A DNA stretch of 18,707 bases from Alphaproteobacteria bacterium (GTDB lineage Bacteria > Pseudomonadota > Alphaproteobacteria > Rickettsiales > UBA8987). Of this stretch, positions 1-7,945 are shown in pieces; position 1 is the stretch's first letter, and each line of letters begins with the position of its first letter. Position numbers and translations under genes: made by a program. The notes beneath the pieces are model-generated. The model saw only the letters and a list, made by a program, of their open reading frames with translations. It searched no databases and was not told the origin of the DNA. The stretch covers positions 1 through 18,707 of the forward strand of contig DQGZ01000217.1 of assembly GCA_003531345.1 (NCBI GenBank), read 5' to 3'.

Positions 1-129
1 ATATCCGCCATTTCTTCTAAAACAGACTATCTGGTTGCTGGTGAAGATGCAGGCAGCAAACTCAAAAAAGCGCAGGAATTACAAATAAAGGTGATTACAG
101 AAGACGAATTTATTGGTATAATAGGGTAG
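1..129 (+). CDS. ligA: NAD-dependent DNA ligase, C-terminal BRCT end (partial)
   Basis: The window opens inside this gene; the last 42 codons are present and end in TAG at 127-129. The peptide contains SSKTDYLVAGEDAGSKLKKA followed by a VITEDEF segment, the typical end of the BRCT domain that closes bacterial LigA: the TDYLVAGE strand, the GSKLKKA helix and the final E-D/E-F helix. LigA seals nicks in DNA using NAD+ during replication and repair, and its BRCT domain contributes to DNA binding. The catalytic adenylation, OB-fold and zinc-finger regions lie outside the window, so the call rests on the BRCT end alone. BRCT domains occur in other proteins, but this terminal position and wording fit LigA best. 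Confidence 0.82.
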   Translation: MSAISSKTDYLVAGEDAGSKLKKAQELQIKVITEDEFIGIIG

Positions 130-148
130 AACCAACGCTTTAAAACCC

Positions 149-589
149 ATGAAATATATATTGTTAGTAGCAGCACTTTTAGTTTCATCATCGGTGGCGG
201 CAAAGGAAATATCTGAAACAGAGTATAATACTGTTTTGAAGGAGATTAATACCCCTGACAATCAAGAAAAAGTAAAAAGCTTTTTAAATAACCTTGATAA
301 TTTTAATATAGGCGGTAGTCAGGATATTGATGTTTTGTGGAGTTTCTATCATGCAAGTGGTAGCAGAAGAATAGTTGAAAAAATTATACAATTGCTGGAC
401 GATAAGAGTTTTTCAACGGGCAATGCCCAAATTAATCAGATAGTAAGTAATGCAGCACGTTTGTCTTTAGCGGCAAATGCAGGTAGGTATAACAAAGTAA
501 GGCAGATAATATTAGATTCAGCAAATTCCCTTCCAAACGGTCCTTTGAAGCAAAAACTTTTGCAGATAATAAATCAAATATCACAATAA
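149..589 (+). CDS. small secreted protein of unknown function
   Basis: A 146-residue protein that I do not recognise. The N-terminus is a clear Sec signal peptide: MK, a hydrophobic stretch at about residues 4-16, and a V-A-A cleavage site predicted after residue 18. The mature part of about 128 residues has no cysteine and no further membrane segment. It appears helical, with mixed charge and Asn/Gln-rich stretches near the end, so it is probably periplasmic or secreted. It starts only 19 nt after the ligA stop, without a visible Shine-Dalgarno sequence, and may be read through from ligA. A hairpin at 592-621 directly follows its stop codon. The function is unknown; no catalytic motif can be seen. 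Confidence 0.7.
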   Translation: MKYILLVAALLVSSSVAAKEISETEYNTVLKEINTPDNQEKVKSFLNNLDNFNIGGSQDIDVLWSFYHASGSRRIVEKIIQLLDDKSFSTGNAQINQIVSNAARLSLAANAGRYNKVRQIILDSANSLPNGPLKQKLLQIINQISQ

Positions 590-591
590 AA

Positions 592-621
592 AACCCGCCA
601 GATATTTCTATATGGCGGGTT
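592..621. terminator. intrinsic terminator hairpin between convergent genes
   Basis: AACCCGCCA (592-600) pairs perfectly with TGGCGGGTT (613-621). Three more pairs (602-604 with 609-611) form inside, around a TTTC loop. Read on the minus strand, the hairpin is followed by a T-rich run (TTTTTTATTG), so it should end transcription of the Bax-inhibitor-1 gene. On the plus strand it follows the stop codon of the small secreted protein but has only a weak T tail. It probably works in both directions, more strongly on the minus strand. Confidence 0.65.
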
Positions 622-645
622 AAATATCAAGAATATTGTTATAGT

Positions 646-1344
646 TTATCTCCTGTCTCCAATGAATTGGAGAAGGTTGATGAACATATAAACAAAGTCA
701 AAATATAACTGTAACGCACCCATAACGGCTGCCTTGCCAGCCATTGAAGCATTATTGCCGAAGTAATAATACATCTGTTTTATCTTTTGTGTGTCATAGG
801 CGGTTAAAGCAATTGAAGCTATAACTGCAACCGCTGACGTGATAAAATGTATGGTTGAGCTACCAATAAATATGTTTATCAGGCTGGCAAAAAACACACC
901 AAGAACACCAATCATCGCAAACATACCCAAAGACGTAAGATCTTTCTTAGTTGTGTAACCATAAAGGCTCATTCCAAGGAAAACCGAAGCAGTTATGAAG
1001 AAGGTTCTTGCTACACTTTCACCAGTATAGATAAGAAATATAGGTGCAATGGAAATGGAAAGTAGTACTGCATAGCCATAAAACGCCATTTTAGCGCCAG
1101 CTTCAGTCATGCTCATCATTCTTGGAAGAACCAGAAAAGCCATAGCGATAATGCCAATGAGCCATACCCATTTTAATGCCATTATAGGCTCCTGTATTGC
1201 AGGAACTGTCATGAACAGGTAGGCAAACAAGCCGCTGATACCAAGGCCAGTTGCCATATAATTATAAACTTTAAGCATGTGCGCCCGCAAACCCTCATCA
1301 TATGTAGAAGTTTGTGCTTGGGATCTGTTAGTATAATCAATCAT
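646..1344 (-). CDS. Bax inhibitor-1 / YccA family integral membrane protein
   Basis: A 232-residue protein of the BI-1 (UPF0005, TMBIM) family, close to the usual family length. About seven hydrophobic membrane segments follow a polar N-terminal tail of about 20 residues. The conserved family features are present: the TAYDTQKIK segment with Asp184, and the closing LQLYFDFVYMFINLLQFIG segment with Asp216. These correspond to the pair of membrane aspartates that act in pH-sensitive Ca2+ leak in the studied homologue BsYetJ. The role in alphaproteobacteria is not settled; stress tolerance and ion leak are the usual suggestions. The ATG has a good GGAGGA ribosome binding site a few bases upstream. 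The gene is monocistronic, with its own promoter (1382-1411) and the terminator at 592-621. Confidence 0.9.
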   Translation of the reverse strand: MIDYTNRSQAQTSTYDEGLRAHMLKVYNYMATGLGISGLFAYLFMTVPAIQEPIMALKWVWLIGIIAMAFLVLPRMMSMTEAGAKMAFYGYAVLLSISIAPIFLIYTGESVARTFFITASVFLGMSLYGYTTKKDLTSLGMFAMIGVLGVFFASLINIFIGSSTIHFITSAVAVIASIALTAYDTQKIKQMYYYFGNNASMAGKAAVMGALQLYFDFVYMFINLLQFIGDRR

Positions 1345-1364
1345 TTTAATATCCTCCGATAATG

Positions 1365-1391
1365 TTGGTTGATTTATATCTATTATATAAT
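1365..1391 (+). promoter_or_regulatory. possible promoter for hisZ-murC, overlapping the divergent one
   Basis: TTGGTT (1365-1370) and a perfect TATAAT (1386-1391) lie 15 nt apart, shorter than the ideal 17. A start near 1398 would exclude the ATG at 1362 as the hisZ start and leave the TTG at 1425 or the ATG at 1452. In AT-rich DNA, TATAAT is common by chance, so this is a weak call. Confidence 0.25.
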
Positions 1392-1411
1392 AAAAAGCAT
1401 CTATATATCAA
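1382..1411 (-). promoter_or_regulatory. sigma70-like promoter for the BI-1 family gene
   Basis: On the minus strand, TTGATA (plus 1406-1411) is followed after 18 nt by a perfect TATAAT (plus 1382-1387). Transcription would start about 30 nt before the ATG at 1344. One -35 mismatch and a slightly long spacer make this a good but unproven promoter. It overlaps the possible plus-strand promoter of hisZ. Confidence 0.5.
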
Positions 1412-1451
1412 GGGAAACACGACATTGGCACAAAAAAATAACATATTGAAA

Positions 1452-2450
1452 ATGAACGAGGTTTCAAAAATAAATAACTTACAGAAAAAAACTTTGTTGC
1501 CTTACGGCTTCCATGACCATATTTTTGGTGAAGCAGAGGCGGAACTTGACATTAACAATGTTATTTTATCCTCCCTTAAAAAAAGTGGCTTTAAATTAAT
1601 AAGGCCCTCAACAATAGAGTTTGAGGAAAGTTTAGACAGTGAATATTCGCCGAATTTCTTTAAAGTATCTGACCCCATTTCTGGTAAAATGATGGTTCTA
1701 CGGGCAGATATTACCCCCCAGATTGCAAGAATTATAAGAGACAAGTTCTCAGAAAAATATTTCAATAATGAAACGGTAAAAATTTCATATACTGGGCAGG
1801 TATTTAGAAAGAACCCGATTGCGAATTCGTCTGAAAGGCAATTGACCCAGACAGGTTTTGAGATACTTTCTAACGATAATATCAATTCTGATGTTTTTAC
1901 TATTTTACAGGCTATTTCAACTTTTAAAAAATTAAAGACAAGTGATTACACAATAAATTTTGTTTACCCAGCATTGCTTGATAAAATTTTAGCTAACTCA
2001 AAAAATATTGATAAGGTTAAAGAATTAATTGAAGTAAAAGATTATCTGGCACTTGAAAAGCTAAACCCTGTTGCCTACAAATTATGCAGGATATCTGATG
2101 AAGTTTTTGATTTAAAATCTGCTGTGAAGGTAATCGGCGAAATTGAAAAGATTGCGGGTGATAAAAAACTAGTAAGAGATGATCTGCAGAAAATAAAAAA
2201 AATAATTACGCAATTTCTTGCAACTTCTTCTTCAAATATAAGCTTTGACTTATTTGAGAGTTACGGCTTCACTTACCATTCAGGGCTTTGTTATAGCTTC
2301 ATATCAAACAAAACTCATGAAGAAATTGGACGTGGCGGTAGATATGATATTCTATCGGAAAATGGTAGTATAAGCGCAGTAGGTTTCACATTCTTAGTAA
2401 ATTCGATCAACAGAACATCAAAAAATAATGCAGGCAGTCGTAAAAAATAA
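1452..2450 (+). CDS. hisZ: ATP phosphoribosyltransferase regulatory subunit HisZ (HisRS-like)
   Basis: A class II histidyl-tRNA-synthetase-like protein without an anticodon domain (332 residues from this start), the hallmark of HisZ. HisZ pairs with short-form HisG and makes the first enzyme of histidine synthesis active and feedback-sensitive. Visible signatures are LLPYGFHDHIFGEAE near the N-terminus, MVLRADITPQIARI, motif 2 YTGQVFRKNP (Arg119) with QTGFEIL after it, and the late GRGGRYD (294-299). The ATG at 1452 suits the family N-terminus but has no Shine-Dalgarno sequence. A TTG at 1425 has AAGGGA 9 nt upstream and is a real alternative; the ATG at 1362 lies too close to the promoter. 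The 3' end overlaps murC by 23 nt. No hisG is in the window. Full HisRS is less likely because the C-terminal domain is absent. Confidence 0.85.
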   Translation: MNEVSKINNLQKKTLLPYGFHDHIFGEAEAELDINNVILSSLKKSGFKLIRPSTIEFEESLDSEYSPNFFKVSDPISGKMMVLRADITPQIARIIRDKFSEKYFNNETVKISYTGQVFRKNPIANSSERQLTQTGFEILSNDNINSDVFTILQAISTFKKLKTSDYTINFVYPALLDKILANSKNIDKVKELIEVKDYLALEKLNPVAYKLCRISDEVFDLKSAVKVIGEIEKIAGDKKLVRDDLQKIKKIITQFLATSSSNISFDLFESYGFTYHSGLCYSFISNKTHEEIGRGGRYDILSENGSISAVGFTFLVNSINRTSKNNAGSRKK

Positions 2451-3885
2451 TTTCAAGTCATTGAGGTCAATACCTTTTGACATTGGTGCAATTCACCTAG
2501 TTGGTATTGGTGGAATTGGTATGAGTGGTATTGCAGAAATACTTCATAACCTTGGTTATTTGGTAACTGGTTCAGATGTTTCAGAGAACTATAATGTTAC
2601 CCGCCTTAAGAAGTTAGGGATAAAAATATTTATCGGGCATAATGCAGAAAATGTAAAAGATGCTTCAGTGCTGGTCAAGTCAACTGCTGTATCATTTGCC
2701 AACCCAGAAGTTTTAGCTGCTCGTGAGAAAAAAATTCCTGTAGTAAGGCGTTCTGAAATGCTTGCGGAGCTTACAAAGTTAAAAAGTACGGTAGCAATTT
2801 CTGGTTCACATGGAAAAACCACCACCACTTCAATGATAGCTCATATATTTGAGAAAGCAGGGTTGGAACCTACTATCCTCAATGGTGGAATAATAAATAC
2901 CATAGGTTCAAATGCCAAGCTTGGTAAAGGTGATTGGCTGGTTGCAGAAGCGGATGAAAGTGATGGAACTTTTGTAAAAATTCCTGCAACAATTGGTGTT
3001 ATAACCAATATTGACCCAGAACATCTTGATTACTGGAAAACTTTCAACAGGCTTGAAAAAGCATTTTTAAAATTCCTGAAACAACTTCCTTTCTATGGCT
3101 TTGGCGTTCTGAACCATGACCATAAACTAGTACGGGAGATGATCCCTCAGGTGCTGGATAGGAAAATATATACTTATTCATTAAGCGATAAAGCAGCAGA
3201 TATTTATGTTACCAATGTAGCTCTGAAAGATAACAAGTCAGAATTTGAAGTTATAGTTTCTCCTAATCTTTCAAGGGATAACAAAGAAATAAAACAGACA
3301 TTTGAAATACCCTGCTTTGGTATGCACAATGTTTCGAACTGCCTTGCTGCAATTGCAGTTGGTTTAGGCGTTAATATTGAAATTGGGGTTATTGCTAAGT
3401 CACTGCAAAATTTTGAAGGTGTAAAGCGTAGGTTTACTGTAACAGGTGTAACTAATGGCATTACAATTATTGATGATTATGCACATCACCCAGAAGAGAT
3501 AAAGGCAACCTTGTCATCTGCCAAACAATTCATAAAAGGTAAAAATGGCAGGGTTATAGCTGTTATGCAGCCGCACAGATATACTAGGCTAGAAAATTTA
3601 TTTTCTGAGTTCTCTGAATGTTTTATTGACGCGGATGAAGTGGTGGTTACACCAATTTATTCCGCTGGTGAAAACCAGATAGGTGATCTTTCAAATAAAA
3701 CCCTATCAGATTCTGTATCAAAAAGAGGCAAATCATGCCATGCCTTAGATGAAGATGCAAAATTATCAGAAATGTTAGCGAATTTTTTACGATCTGGTGA
3801 TATAGTGGTTTGTATGGGTGCGGGAAGTATCACATATATGGCACAGAAATTGCCTGAACAATTGAAAGAACAGATGAATAAATGA
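2428..3885 (+). CDS. murC: UDP-N-acetylmuramate--L-alanine ligase
   Basis: A 485-residue Mur ligase that adds L-alanine to UDP-N-acetylmuramic acid with ATP, a cytoplasmic step of peptidoglycan synthesis. The N-terminal Rossmann region carries GIGGIGMSGIAE (from Gly26). The central ATPase has the P-loop GSHGKTTTTS (126-135, Lys130), then EADESDGTF and TNIDPEHLDYW. The C-terminal domain has DDYAHHPEE (349-357) and MQPHRYTR, all typical of MurC. The length matches the family. The ATG at 2428 lies inside hisZ, and the short leader before PFDIGAIHLVG is normal for alphaproteobacterial MurC. It normally sits in the murG-murC-murB-ddl cell-wall cluster; here it follows hisZ and is followed by two small genes, so the cluster is broken up. 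Its stop overlaps the next start (ATGA). Confidence 0.97.
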   Translation: MQAVVKNNFKSLRSIPFDIGAIHLVGIGGIGMSGIAEILHNLGYLVTGSDVSENYNVTRLKKLGIKIFIGHNAENVKDASVLVKSTAVSFANPEVLAAREKKIPVVRRSEMLAELTKLKSTVAISGSHGKTTTTSMIAHIFEKAGLEPTILNGGIINTIGSNAKLGKGDWLVAEADESDGTFVKIPATIGVITNIDPEHLDYWKTFNRLEKAFLKFLKQLPFYGFGVLNHDHKLVREMIPQVLDRKIYTYSLSDKAADIYVTNVALKDNKSEFEVIVSPNLSRDNKEIKQTFEIPCFGMHNVSNCLAAIAVGLGVNIEIGVIAKSLQNFEGVKRRFTVTGVTNGITIIDDYAHHPEEIKATLSSAKQFIKGKNGRVIAVMQPHRYTRLENLFSEFSECFIDADEVVVTPIYSAGENQIGDLSNKTLSDSVSKRGKSCHALDEDAKLSEMLANFLRSGDIVVCMGAGSITYMAQKLPEQLKEQMNK

Positions 3886-4001
3886 AAGAGATAAATAAAA
3901 GAAACAAAAGTAAGCTGACCGAGAATTTACGCCAGAATCTTTTACGCAGAAAACAGACAGCAAAAAAACTTGGTGATACAAATAAAACAAAGGAGGGGTG
4001 A
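3882..4001 (+). CDS. 39-residue basic small protein, coupled to murC
   Basis: A short ORF whose ATG overlaps the murC stop (ATGA, 3882-3885) and whose TGA (3999-4001) directly abuts the start of the next gene. It encodes a very basic peptide, rich in Lys, Arg and Asn, with a likely helix around LTENLRQNLLRRKQTAKK. There is no signal peptide, cysteine or membrane segment. The exact tiling between two genes and the -1 overlap support real translation by coupling. The alternative is that the stretch is only a spacer carrying the ribosome binding site of the next gene (AGGAGG at 3991-3996, inside this ORF). I do not recognise a family. Confidence 0.5.
   Translation: MKEINKRNKSKLTENLRQNLLRRKQTAKKLGDTNKTKEG
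3991..3996 (+). promoter_or_regulatory. perfect Shine-Dalgarno AGGAGG deciding a TTG start
   Basis: AGGAGG lies 5 nt before the TTG at 4002. It supports that non-ATG start for the 106-residue protein. The next in-frame ATG is at 4080, far downstream. Confidence 0.6.
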
Positions 4002-4322
4002 TTGATCTTCTGGTCCAAAACACCTGACTTAAAAACCAAGGAAGGAAGGCGTAAGAAGAACCGTCAGGATTTTGAGCGTATGATCGCCCATAAAGAGCAT
4101 ATGGCAGCTTCAGATGCGGCGAGGGATTCAAAATCTTCTGGCTCTGATATGAGTGGGAATACCGAAGGTATAAATGAGGACTTAACTGCTAAAGCAGGGC
4201 AGATAGCGCAGGATGCAAAATCAATTTCACTGGAGCGGGGAAAGCACATAGTTCAAATGCGTGGGCGCATAAGGGCAAGAAGGCAGAAATTACGCTCAAA
4301 AGGAAAGTCCGCAGGGTTTTAG
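4002..4322 (+). CDS. 106-residue basic hypothetical protein
   Basis: A protein I do not recognise, starting with TTG behind a perfect AGGAGG. The N-terminal third is basic and polar (KTKEGRRKKNRQDFERMIAHK), the middle is Ser/Asp/Gly-rich and probably disordered, and the C-terminal third is a helix-prone, strongly basic segment (RGRIRARRQKLRSKGKSAG). There is no signal peptide, membrane segment or cysteine. The charge pattern would suit nucleic-acid or ribosome binding, but that is only inference. It is the last gene of the hisZ-murC run and converges with ispA after 10 nt, with no clear terminator in between. Confidence 0.65.
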   Translation: MIFWSKTPDLKTKEGRRKKNRQDFERMIAHKEHMAASDAARDSKSSGSDMSGNTEGINEDLTAKAGQIAQDAKSISLERGKHIVQMRGRIRARRQKLRSKGKSAGF

Positions 4323-4332
4323 CGGCTGTTTT

Positions 4333-5238
4333 TCATTTTGTTCTATTCAAAACCATATCTGCAAGGTCGCAAAGCATATCGCCGCTTTGGCATCTTCCAA
4401 AAACATTTAAATATTCTTTGGCTTGTGCAGTTAATATGGTAGCTTGTTGTTTAGCTTTTTCAACGCCCAATACTGCTACATAAGTTCCTTTTTCCTCAGA
4501 CTTGTTTTTACGAGGAGTGCCATCTTCATTGCGTTCAATAGTTGCATCAAGCAGGTCATCAGTTATCTGAAATACCAGACCCAGATTATTAGCATAACCA
4601 CGAAGGGCATTTCTGGCATTTTTTGTTGCCCTACCTAAAATTGCACCAGCTTCACAGGAGGCTTGGAATAATTGACCAGTTTTCAGGCGTTGTAACCTAG
4701 TAATTTGTTCTATATTTAAATCCCTCTCTTCAGAGAGAATGTCTATCATCTGTCCGCCAACCATTCCGTTAGCACCAATTGCCTTTGAAAAACTTGCAAC
4801 TAATTCTAAACGGATTGAAGCATCAACATGGGTTGTATCATGGCTTAAAACTTCAAATGCAAAAGCAAGTAATGCATCACCAGCTAGTATTGCAGTTGCT
4901 TCATCAAACTTTTTATGGAGTGAAGGTTGCCCACGGCGCTCATCATCATCATCTAGCGCTGGCAGGTCATCATGAATAAGTGAAAAGCAATGCACAAATT
5001 CAATGGCCGCTGCAGCCATAAGCGAGCAGGACTCACTAACGCCAAAAAGGTTAGCAGATTGTAATAAAATAAAAGGTCTTATCCTTTTGCCGCCACTAAG
5101 CGCTGAATAACGCATTGCACGTGCCAAACGGTTCTCGCCAACTCTCCCTTCAATTTCTATCGGAAGTAACGCATCCATTTTTTCATTAACTAATCTCTCA
5201 ACTCTTGCTAATTCTTGCTTCAAATCTGACATATACAC
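4333..5238 (-). CDS. ispA: farnesyl diphosphate synthase (polyprenyl synthase family)
   Basis: A 301-residue trans-isoprenyl diphosphate synthase that condenses isopentenyl and dimethylallyl or geranyl diphosphate, supplying precursors for undecaprenyl phosphate and quinone tails. Visible landmarks are GGKRIRPF, the first aspartate-rich motif DDLPALDDD (Asp90-Asp98, the bacterial DDx4D type), GDALLAFAFE, GGQMIDI, KTGQLF and the second motif FQITDDLLD. A Phe sits five residues before the first DD, where E. coli IspA has Tyr. A bulky residue there limits the chain to C15, so farnesyl is preferred over geranylgeranyl diphosphate. Length matches E. coli IspA. The start may be the ATG at 5238 or the one two codons later. 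It lies 93 nt downstream of gyrB on the same strand, without its usual xseB and dxs partners beside it. Confidence 0.92.
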   Translation of the reverse strand: MYMSDLKQELARVERLVNEKMDALLPIEIEGRVGENRLARAMRYSALSGGKRIRPFILLQSANLFGVSESCSLMAAAAIEFVHCFSLIHDDLPALDDDDERRGQPSLHKKFDEATAILAGDALLAFAFEVLSHDTTHVDASIRLELVASFSKAIGANGMVGGQMIDILSEERDLNIEQITRLQRLKTGQLFQASCEAGAILGRATKNARNALRGYANNLGLVFQITDDLLDATIERNEDGTPRKNKSEEKGTYVAVLGVEKAKQQATILTAQAKEYLNVFGRCQSGDMLCDLADMVLNRTK

Positions 5239-5331
5239 ATATTTAGGTATGGTTCTAGCTGTTAGTTATTTTTATTATTCTGTAAAGCTCTATCTACTAG
5301 TACTTGGTATCTAGCAATTATAACTTCAAAA

Positions 5332-7836
5332 TTATGCGTCTAAATTACTAACATTCAGTGCATTTTTCTGGATGAAATCTCTACGTGGCTCAACCACATC
5401 ACCCATTAATGTTGAAAAAATTTCGTCAGCAGCTTCTGCATCTTCAACTTTAACTTGCAATAAAGTACGTGATTCAGGGTTAAGTGTTGTGTCCCATAAT
5501 TGCTCTGCGTTCATTTCACCCAAACCTTTGAAGCGGCTTATAGTACAGCCTTTTTTGCCAAGTTCATTTACCCTATCAAAAATTTCTAATGCAGTTTCGG
5601 CTTTGATTGAAGATTCTTTACCAACAATTTCTAAGTTACCTTCTAGAATTTCTGAAATATCTTTTGATATTTCTGCTAATTTTTTAGCTTCAGCAGTATT
5701 GAATATATTAGAAGACAGAGTTAAAATTTCCTTTATACCCCTTACTTTTCTGCTGTAAGTAAAATGTGTAGCATCTGAATTTTCAATGCCCCAGAATTTA
5801 TCTTCATTTAAATTTTGGTTTAGTTTAGCCAAAATTCCCTTTGCGGTATCCTCAGAAAAACCTTTTGCAAAAGCGCCAGAAATTGCCGCAGCTTCAATCA
5901 ATTTTTCATCAGAAAGGCGTTTTAAGCTTTCAGTAAAATCTTTAAATTTAAAGATTTTACGCAAAGTATCAGCGAAGTGATTACCTGCAATCTGCGTTCC
6001 AGAAGCCAGTTTTAAAAGCGAATTTTCAGCTACCGATGAAATTATGAATTCATTTAACGCGTCATCATTTTTTAAGTAAACTTCGCTGTTACCTTTTTTA
6101 ACTTTGTAAAGAGGCGGCTGTGCAATATACAAATAGCCCTTTTCAATTAGCTGAGGCATATGGCGGAAGAAGAAAGTTAGCAATAATGTACGGATGTGTG
6201 AGCCATCAACATCAGCATCCGTCATGATGATTATTTTATGATAACGCACTTTTTCAAGGTTAAATTCTTCACCAATGCTGGCACCTAATGCTGTTATTAA
6301 AGTTCCAACTTCTTGTGATGAAAGAACCCTGTCAAACCTTGCTCTTTCAACATTTAAAATTTTACCTTTAAGTGGTAAAATTGCTTGCGTTGCACGAGTT
6401 CTACCTTGCTTGGCTGAGCCACCTGCTGAATCACCCTCTACAATAAATAGTTCAGATAAAGCTGGGTCTTTTTCCTGACAATCTGCAAGTTTACCTGGCA
6501 GGCTAGAAATATCCAATGCGCCTTTTCTACGGGTTAGTTCACGGGCTTTTTTTGCTGCCTCTCTAGCTGCTGCCGCTTCATAAACTTTAGTTATGATTAT
6601 TTTTGTTTCATTTGGGTGTTCTTCAAACCAAGTTGCTAATTTTTCATTTACCACAGACTCTACCGCAGGGCGAACTTCAGATGAAACGAGCTTATCTTTA
6701 GTTTGAGAGCTAAATTTAGGGTCAGGCACTTTAACTGAAACAACCGTTGTTAAGCCTTCACGAACATCTTCACCAGAAAGTGTAATTTTATTTTTCTTAG
6801 TAAAGCCTAGGCTTTCAGCATAATGGTTAATCTGGCGTGTTAATGCCGAGCGGAAGCCAACTAAGTGTGTTCCACCATCCCGTTGGCGGATATTATTAGT
6901 GAAACATAAAGCATTTTCATGGTAGCTATCATTCCACTCCAAGCCAACTTCAACCGTAACACCTGCATTTTTACCATAAACCATCACAACAGGGTGAAGC
7001 GCTTTTTTAGAGCGGTCAAGATACTCCACATAGCTTTTCACACCGCCTTCATAATACATTTCCTCTGTTTTATGTTGACCATTTTCATCAAGTGCTGAAA
7101 CTCGTTTATCAGTTAATTGAATACGAACACCTGAATTTAAAAAAGCTAATTCTTTAATTCTATGGTGTAGAGTATCATAATCAAATTCAGTTTTTGTAAA
7201 TACTTCACTTGAAGGCATAAAAGTTACTTGTGTACCTTTTTTACCTTTTGCATCACCAAGCGTAACTAAAGGTGAAACAGTTTCACCATCAGCAAATTCA
7301 ATAAAATGCTCCTGTCCATCACGCCAGATATTAACTTTCAACCAAACAGATAAAGCATTCACAACTGAAACACCAACGCCGTGCAAACCACCAGAAACCT
7401 TATATGAGTTCTGGTCAAACTTACCGCCTGCGTGAAGTTGCGTCATAATAACTTCTGCTGCTGAAACACCTTCTTCCTTGTGAATATCAACAGGTATACC
7501 CCTGCCATTATCTGAAACAGTAACGCTGCCATCTTCGTTAATTGAAACATCAATTTTATTACAATGCCCCGCAAGTGATTCGTCAATTGCGTTGTCTAAA
7601 ACTTCATAAACCATATGGTGCAAACCTGAACCATCATCAGTATCGCCAATATACATTCCTGGGCGTTTGCGAACCGCATCAAGACCTTTTAAAACCTTGA
7701 TAGATGAAGAGTCATAAGCTGTGCTAACAAAATCACTTTCTGGGTTGTGTTGTTCCTGGCTGCCAGTGTCATCATTTTTGATATTTTCGTTTTCTAATTC
7801 CATATTTGTTTCCGCTAATTTTACTTTAGATTTCAT
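5332..7836 (-). CDS. gyrB: DNA gyrase subunit B
   Basis: An 834-residue ATPase subunit of DNA gyrase, which introduces negative supercoils together with GyrA. A polar N-terminal extension of about 45 residues precedes the GHKL ATPase domain with DNAIDES, DNGRGIPVD and GLHGVGVSVVNALS. The transducer follows, then the TOPRIM domain with EGDSAGG (Glu467-Gly473) and DADVDGSHI (Asp540, Asp542 and Asp544), which bind the catalytic Mg2+. Between TOPRIM and the final FKGLGEMNAEQLWDTT segment lies the long insert of about 165 residues found in gyrases of Gram-negative bacteria. No Shine-Dalgarno is visible before the ATG. It is 109 nt downstream of the acyltransferase gene and on the same strand as gyrA. 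Confidence 0.97.
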   Translation of the reverse strand: MKSKVKLAETNMELENENIKNDDTGSQEQHNPESDFVSTAYDSSSIKVLKGLDAVRKRPGMYIGDTDDGSGLHHMVYEVLDNAIDESLAGHCNKIDVSINEDGSVTVSDNGRGIPVDIHKEEGVSAAEVIMTQLHAGGKFDQNSYKVSGGLHGVGVSVVNALSVWLKVNIWRDGQEHFIEFADGETVSPLVTLGDAKGKKGTQVTFMPSSEVFTKTEFDYDTLHHRIKELAFLNSGVRIQLTDKRVSALDENGQHKTEEMYYEGGVKSYVEYLDRSKKALHPVVMVYGKNAGVTVEVGLEWNDSYHENALCFTNNIRQRDGGTHLVGFRSALTRQINHYAESLGFTKKNKITLSGEDVREGLTTVVSVKVPDPKFSSQTKDKLVSSEVRPAVESVVNEKLATWFEEHPNETKIIITKVYEAAAAREAAKKARELTRRKGALDISSLPGKLADCQEKDPALSELFIVEGDSAGGSAKQGRTRATQAILPLKGKILNVERARFDRVLSSQEVGTLITALGASIGEEFNLEKVRYHKIIIMTDADVDGSHIRTLLLTFFFRHMPQLIEKGYLYIAQPPLYKVKKGNSEVYLKNDDALNEFIISSVAENSLLKLASGTQIAGNHFADTLRKIFKFKDFTESLKRLSDEKLIEAAAISGAFAKGFSEDTAKGILAKLNQNLNEDKFWGIENSDATHFTYSRKVRGIKEILTLSSNIFNTAEAKKLAEISKDISEILEGNLEIVGKESSIKAETALEIFDRVNELGKKGCTISRFKGLGEMNAEQLWDTTLNPESRTLLQVKVEDAEAADEIFSTLMGDVVEPRRDFIQKNALNVSNLDA

Positions 7837-7945
7837 AAGGTTTTGAGCTTGAATTTTCTGTGAATTTATATAGCCAGATTTTATAGCTAAAAGCTAGCAG
7901 AAAATGAGAGATTTTTAAAGATTTTTGGTTGGCTGAAACCCATAT

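Noticed and set aside
1362..1451. Upstream ATG at 1362 as start of hisZ
   Set aside because: It would add 30 residues unlike the family and lies within the divergent promoter region, upstream of the likely transcription start.
7884..7896. TAGCT/AGCTA hairpin between acyltransferase and gyrB as terminator
   Set aside because: The stem is only 5 AT-rich pairs and no T run follows on the minus strand.
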